The notes under the pieces were generated by a model. That model worked only from the letters and a program-made list of their open reading frames with translations, searched no databases and was not told the origin of the DNA. A stretch of DNA of 9,259 bases from JASSUD01 sp031963045 (GTDB taxonomy: Bacteria; Pseudomonadota; Gammaproteobacteria; Burkholderiales; Burkholderiaceae): assembly GCA_031963045.1 (NCBI GenBank), contig JASSUK010000046.1, positions 1 to 9,259 of the forward strand, given 5' to 3'. This document shows positions 7,301 to 9,259 of this stretch, piece by piece; position 1 is the first letter of the stretch; each line of letters starts with the position of its first letter. The position numbers were made by a program, and so were the translations under genes.

Positions 7301-9259
7301 TTATGAGATTGTGTGGTGGCTGGTGGCAGGGTTGCTGAAGAGCACTGCGCTAGAGCGCTTTTTTACTTCGTTAGAAAAAGCGCCGCGCGATCTGATCGGT
7401 GGCCGTCATCAACAGGTGATGATGGGGTGTCTAAACGAGGCGCGCACGCAATTAAATAAAACCACGGTTGATAGGCAGGAAACAGAGTTGATGCAATGGT
7501 TGCGCTTCGAGATGAAACTAAGCGAATATGGCTTGAGCGAACTAGGTCGCCAGAGTATCTTCCCAGAGCATCTGTTGCTCAAGAGCCTGAGTCAGCCTGA
7601 GGGGAAAAAAGAGCGTCTAATTCAAACCCTCGAGGCACGCTTAACTTTGTCTGATGCTGCGATTGATGCTCTGATCGGCGCGCTACACGATGAAAACAGC
7701 TCTATCAAAAATGCGGCTGTTAGGGCATTGGCTTCTCAGAAAACGCTACCAGAGGCCGCTATTTCTGCTTTAAATAATGCTCCAAACGTTAATAGCGAAA
7801 AATCTAAATCTGCAGCGGCTTGGATAATAGGGGCCCAGAAAAATCAGCCAGAGACGCTTATTTCTCACTTAATTTATAAATTAAAGGATAAAGACAAGCA
7901 GCGTAGGCATGAGGCGGCTGCAGAACTAAGTCGGCAGAAAACGTTGCCAGAAGCCGTTATTCCTGCTTTGATGAACGCGCTGCAGGATGAAGATGTCCCG
8001 GTCAAAGATACAGCGGCTTGGATATTAGGCCGATATAAAACGCTGCCAGAGATTGCCATTTCCGCTTTAATCAAGCTACTACAGGATGAAAACAATGAGG
8101 TCAGACGTGAAGCCATCTTGGCGTTAGGTCAGCAGGAAAGCCTATCAGAAGAAACCATTATTGCTTTGACCCGGGTGCTAAAGGATGAATATGTCCCGGT
8201 CAAGGGTACAGCGGCTTGGATATTAAGCCAACATAAAACGCTGCCAGAGGTTGCCATTTCCGCTTTAATCAAGCTACTACAGGATGAAAACAAGGAGGTC
8301 AGACGTACAGCCCTCTTGGCGTTAGGTCAGCAGGAAAGCCTATCAGAATCAGAAGAAATCATTGTTACTTTGACCCAGGCGCTAAAGGATGAATATGTCC
8401 CGGTCAAGGGTGGAGCGGCTCAGGTATTAGGCCGATATAAAACGCTACCAGAGGTTGCCATTTCCGCTTTAATCAAGCTACTACAGGATGAAAACAAGGA
8501 GGTCAGACGTGTAGCAATAGAAACATTAGGTCAGCAGGAAAGCCTATCAGAAGAAATCATTGTTACTTTGACCCAGGCGCTAAAGGATGAATATGTCCCA
8601 GTCAAGTATACAGCGGCTCAGGTATTAGGCCGATATAAAACGCTGTCAGAGGTTGTCATTTCCGCTTTAATCAAGCTACTACAGGATGAAAACAATGAGG
8701 TCAGACGTGTAGCCATCTTTGCGTTAGGTCAGCAGGAAAGCCTATCAGAAGAAATCATTATTGCTTTAATCCAGGCGCTAAAGGATGAAGATGCCCCACT
8801 CAAGTATGCAGCGGCTGGGATATTAGGTCGATATAAAACGCTGCCAGAGGTTGTCATTTCCGCTTTAATCAAGCTACTACAGGATGAAGACAAGGAGATC
8901 AGACGTACAGCGGCTCAGGTATTAGGCCCATATAAAACGCTGTTTGTCCTGGTCAAGGGTATAGCGACTGATATATTAGGTCAGCAGAAAACACTGCCTG
9001 TCCTGGTCAAGGGTATAGCGACTCAGGTATTAGGCCGATATAAAACGCTGCCTGTCCTGGTCAAGGGTATAGTGGCTCAGGTATTAGGCCGATATAAAAC
9101 GCTACCAGAGATTGCCATTTCCGCTTTAATCAAGCTACTACAGGATGAAGACAAGGCGGTCAGACATGTAGCCATCTTGGCGTTAGGTCAGCAGGAAAGC
9201 CTATCAGAAGAAATCATTATTGCTTTGACCCAGGCGCTAAAGGATAAAGATGGCCTAGT
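4320..9259 (+). CDS. TPR-TIR/SEFIR-NACHT-HEAT protein (bacterial NLR-like), 3' end missing
   Basis: The ATG at 4320 opens 1646 codons with no stop before the window edge; the C-terminus is outside. Residues 15-120 look TPR-like. Residues 125-150 form a hydrophobic, Gly/Ala/Trp-rich stretch that could span a membrane. Residues 158-190 are a Pro/Gln linker. Residues 215-391 look TIR- or SEFIR-like: strand SLFLIYAHDN, then VNLYSDQ, then VVVCCSELLGSYLGWSHYED, then HGIIPISL. Glu317 (W-x-x-x-E) aligns with the catalytic Glu of TIR NADases. Residues 400-590 are helical, with a charged coiled coil near 555-580. NACHT follows: Walker A GRAGVGKTT (618-626), Walker B LFILDGLDE (696-704), sensor VITSRP (Arg733) and the winged-helix signature FLHFTFQEFFAA (935-946). 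HEAT repeats run from about 1107 to the edge. NACHT proteins oligomerise on ligand binding and activate an N-terminal effector. By inference HEAT senses and TIR acts, possibly by consuming NAD+ or making a signal nucleotide. NACHT and HEAT are firm; TIR is probable; TPR and membrane segment are tentative. Confidence 0.88.
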   Translation, partial: MFGNSIFRNQTDTQAQVLAAQNYLDQARFERMEQNFEVALNLYDQAKVAFKDANQATPILSQLKRAFAKARTSQTPEGIALRQRIADVYYERAEVLWNLDRLGKVQASYRKALAWDSNEIEPASILPAVSLPMLGALLAGAGALTWAWWARSAAPTSMLLQPQSLAPMPLQPQSLVPMPLQQLPVVPAQAKSELVDYLFEKALSTLGSLEVSNKPSLFLIYAHDNPAYGQAEADTSKYLINKLSQIRVNLYSDQTPMGKPYLSSPEDLKKDGKLEDILTSQLCLLPDQLRDDVEPVDKVVVCCSELLGSYLGWSHYEDFYQELQKAYLKDREAYRKDGKQPSTSIIREVVRTFSQEEAYKAEFHHVLTEMAFLQIRAEQHKDQHGIIPISLTPNSYQQCLAHFIPTTTVRMEDILRFDEQAKAGREVYPNQGRHWVLFKLIERLLVGSDEVKTFLDKFWKGYSECISRLKNDLMLDKLEFAKFVDGIFGEIEAELHRKLVATVQQAQKQLPPTLSLADLRSALYHYYQLSNLSIQRVSGESISLDTSYINLAIEESRAQHEKEQETLKKQAAAFERLPSEEYLPATNPNKLISLEALFEPQQLRNGLTGEPKRILIQGRAGVGKTTLCKKLVYDYQHNTAWQGRFESVVWVPLRELKTLQVYSLEKLLCEHYFASIGSRKAQALTQRVLDHQDKTLFILDGLDEVVGELHENHSLSRFLKELLSQAQVVITSRPAGVDPKLCGQLDLELEIVGFSPDDVQTYIQKFAPESNKNAIQQFIQRTPLIHGLVKIPIQLDALCYSWDELPKDPGAVTMATLYQAMVDKLWRKDIIRLNKKEDGEPLEARHIERLSSTELEELMAAELHYLGYLAFNGLKNEKGVQIEFSFGELDQYKREFNKQLVGIKLSSKFTSELEQTSFLHTADAEQPKAKRHYHFLHFTFQEFFAAKFLVRNLQAYSEAVEISASAKVTQTGLGLMPSQAQLEIFIAQNKYNPRYEIVWWLVAGLLKSTALERFFTSLEKAPRDLIGGRHQQVMMGCLNEARTQLNKTTVDRQETELMQWLRFEMKLSEYGLSELGRQSIFPEHLLLKSLSQPEGKKERLIQTLEARLTLSDAAIDALIGALHDENSSIKNAAVRALASQKTLPEAAISALNNAPNVNSEKSKSAAAWIIGAQKNQPETLISHLIYKLKDKDKQRRHEAAAELSRQKTLPEAVIPALMNALQDEDVPVKDTAAWILGRYKTLPEIAISALIKLLQDENNEVRREAILALGQQESLSEETIIALTRVLKDEYVPVKGTAAWILSQHKTLPEVAISALIKLLQDENKEVRRTALLALGQQESLSESEEIIVTLTQALKDEYVPVKGGAAQVLGRYKTLPEVAISALIKLLQDENKEVRRVAIETLGQQESLSEEIIVTLTQALKDEYVPVKYTAAQVLGRYKTLSEVVISALIKLLQDENNEVRRVAIFALGQQESLSEEIIIALIQALKDEDAPLKYAAAGILGRYKTLPEVVISALIKLLQDEDKEIRRTAAQVLGPYKTLFVLVKGIATDILGQQKTLPVLVKGIATQVLGRYKTLPVLVKGIVAQVLGRYKTLPEIAISALIKLLQDEDKAVRHVAILALGQQESLSEEIIIALTQALKDKDGL
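4791..4880 (+). repeat. 30-base tandem repeat encoding a Pro/Gln linker
   Basis: Units start at 4791, 4821 and 4851. The first two differ at a few bases; the third matches only over about its first dozen bases. Each encodes roughly MPLQPQSLAP. It lies between the hydrophobic segment and the TIR-like domain of gene 2 and probably acts as a flexible spacer whose length can change in 10-residue steps without breaking the frame. Confidence 0.75.
8013..8910 (+). repeat. 198-base higher-order repeat (pairs of HEAT repeats)
   Basis: Two 33-residue types alternate: one with GRYKTLPEVAISALIKLLQ and one with GQQESLSEEIIVTLTQALK. The pair repeats from 8013, 8211, 8415, 8613 and 8811 with few base differences between copies. 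This means amplification happened in two-repeat blocks and recently, while the single repeats within a block are older and well separated. Confidence 0.85.
8945..9106 (+). repeat. Three 54-base units: shortened HEAT repeats
   Basis: Units at 8945-8998, 8999-9052 and 9053-9106 each encode 18 residues of the form VLVKGIATQVLGRYKTLP. Units two and three differ at about three bases. The unit equals the 66-residue double repeat with 48 residues removed between KTLP and VPVKG, keeping one helix and its turn. The frame is kept and normal 33-residue repeats resume afterwards at 9107. Confidence 0.85.

Larger units (their letters stand above)
7638..9259 (+). repeat. HEAT-like repeat array of gene 2, continues past the window
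   Basis: Anchoring on the helix around A-A-x-x-L-G, units begin at 7716, 7815, 7914, 8013, 8112, 8211, 8310, 8415, 8514, 8613, 8712, 8811, 8910, 8964, 9018, 9072 and 9171, with a partial leading unit from 7638. Spacing is 99 bases, except 105 once (a six-base duplication adding Ser-Glu near 8345) and 54 three times. Early units resemble the gene 1 repeats (QKTLPEAAISAL), while later ones form two alternating types. All indels keep the frame, showing selection for an intact protein. Confidence 0.9.

Noticed and set aside
7874..8116. 80-codon ORF on the - strand
   Set aside because: Antisense shadow of the gene 2 HEAT array, with no ribosome binding site or family match.
7638..9259. Tandem repeats as a CRISPR array
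   Set aside because: The repeats are contiguous, coding and in frame, with no unique spacers.

Overview
The window holds two very large genes on the + strand, both cut by the window edges. They are separated by 61 bases and are probably co-transcribed. No RNA gene, transposase, CRISPR array or convincing terminator is visible. Base composition is close to half G+C. Giant NLR-like signalling ATPases built on HEAT and TPR repeats suggest a bacterium with a large stock of eukaryote-like repeat proteins. A host-associated or intracellular species would fit; endohyphal Burkholderiaceae such as the Mycoavidus/Glomeribacter group came to mind. That taxon guess is from memory and weak. A free-living bacterium with Avs/bNACHT-type phage defence is also possible.

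Gene 1 (window start to 4258) lacks its 5' end. It enters the window inside an array of 33-residue HEAT-like repeats (exact 99-base period, 2 to about 620) and passes through a short cap-like module. It then crosses a run of homopolymers (A10, T6, C7 at 900-930). After that come a complete STAND NTPase core (Walker A 1103-1126, Walker B 1322-1345, GxP-like motif near 1580-1600), a winged-helix-like segment, a long TPR-like helical region, a coiled coil and a C-terminal region I do not recognise. The protein ends in Cys-Thr-Val-Met, which has the form of a eukaryotic CaaX prenylation box.

Gene 2 (4320 to beyond the window end) has a good Shine-Dalgarno sequence. Its order is: TPR-like N-terminus, hydrophobic segment, Pro/Gln linker made of a 30-base tandem repeat, TIR/SEFIR-like domain with a candidate catalytic Glu, helical/coiled-coil spacer, canonical NACHT ATPase, and a long HEAT array from about 7638 to the window end. 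The array is young at DNA level. It shows a 198-base two-repeat unit and, near the end, three 54-base units that are shortened repeats.

The two proteins look like an adjacent pair of bacterial NLR-like switches. Gene 2 would couple a TIR effector and NACHT switch to a HEAT sensor. Gene 1 would couple a HEAT array to a second STAND switch with a TPR sensor. The HEAT arrays of the two genes are recognisably homologous at DNA level, so recombination between them is likely. Whether the pair serves antiviral defence or acts on a eukaryotic host cannot be decided from the sequence. The CaaX-like end points to a host; the TIR-NACHT layout fits either.
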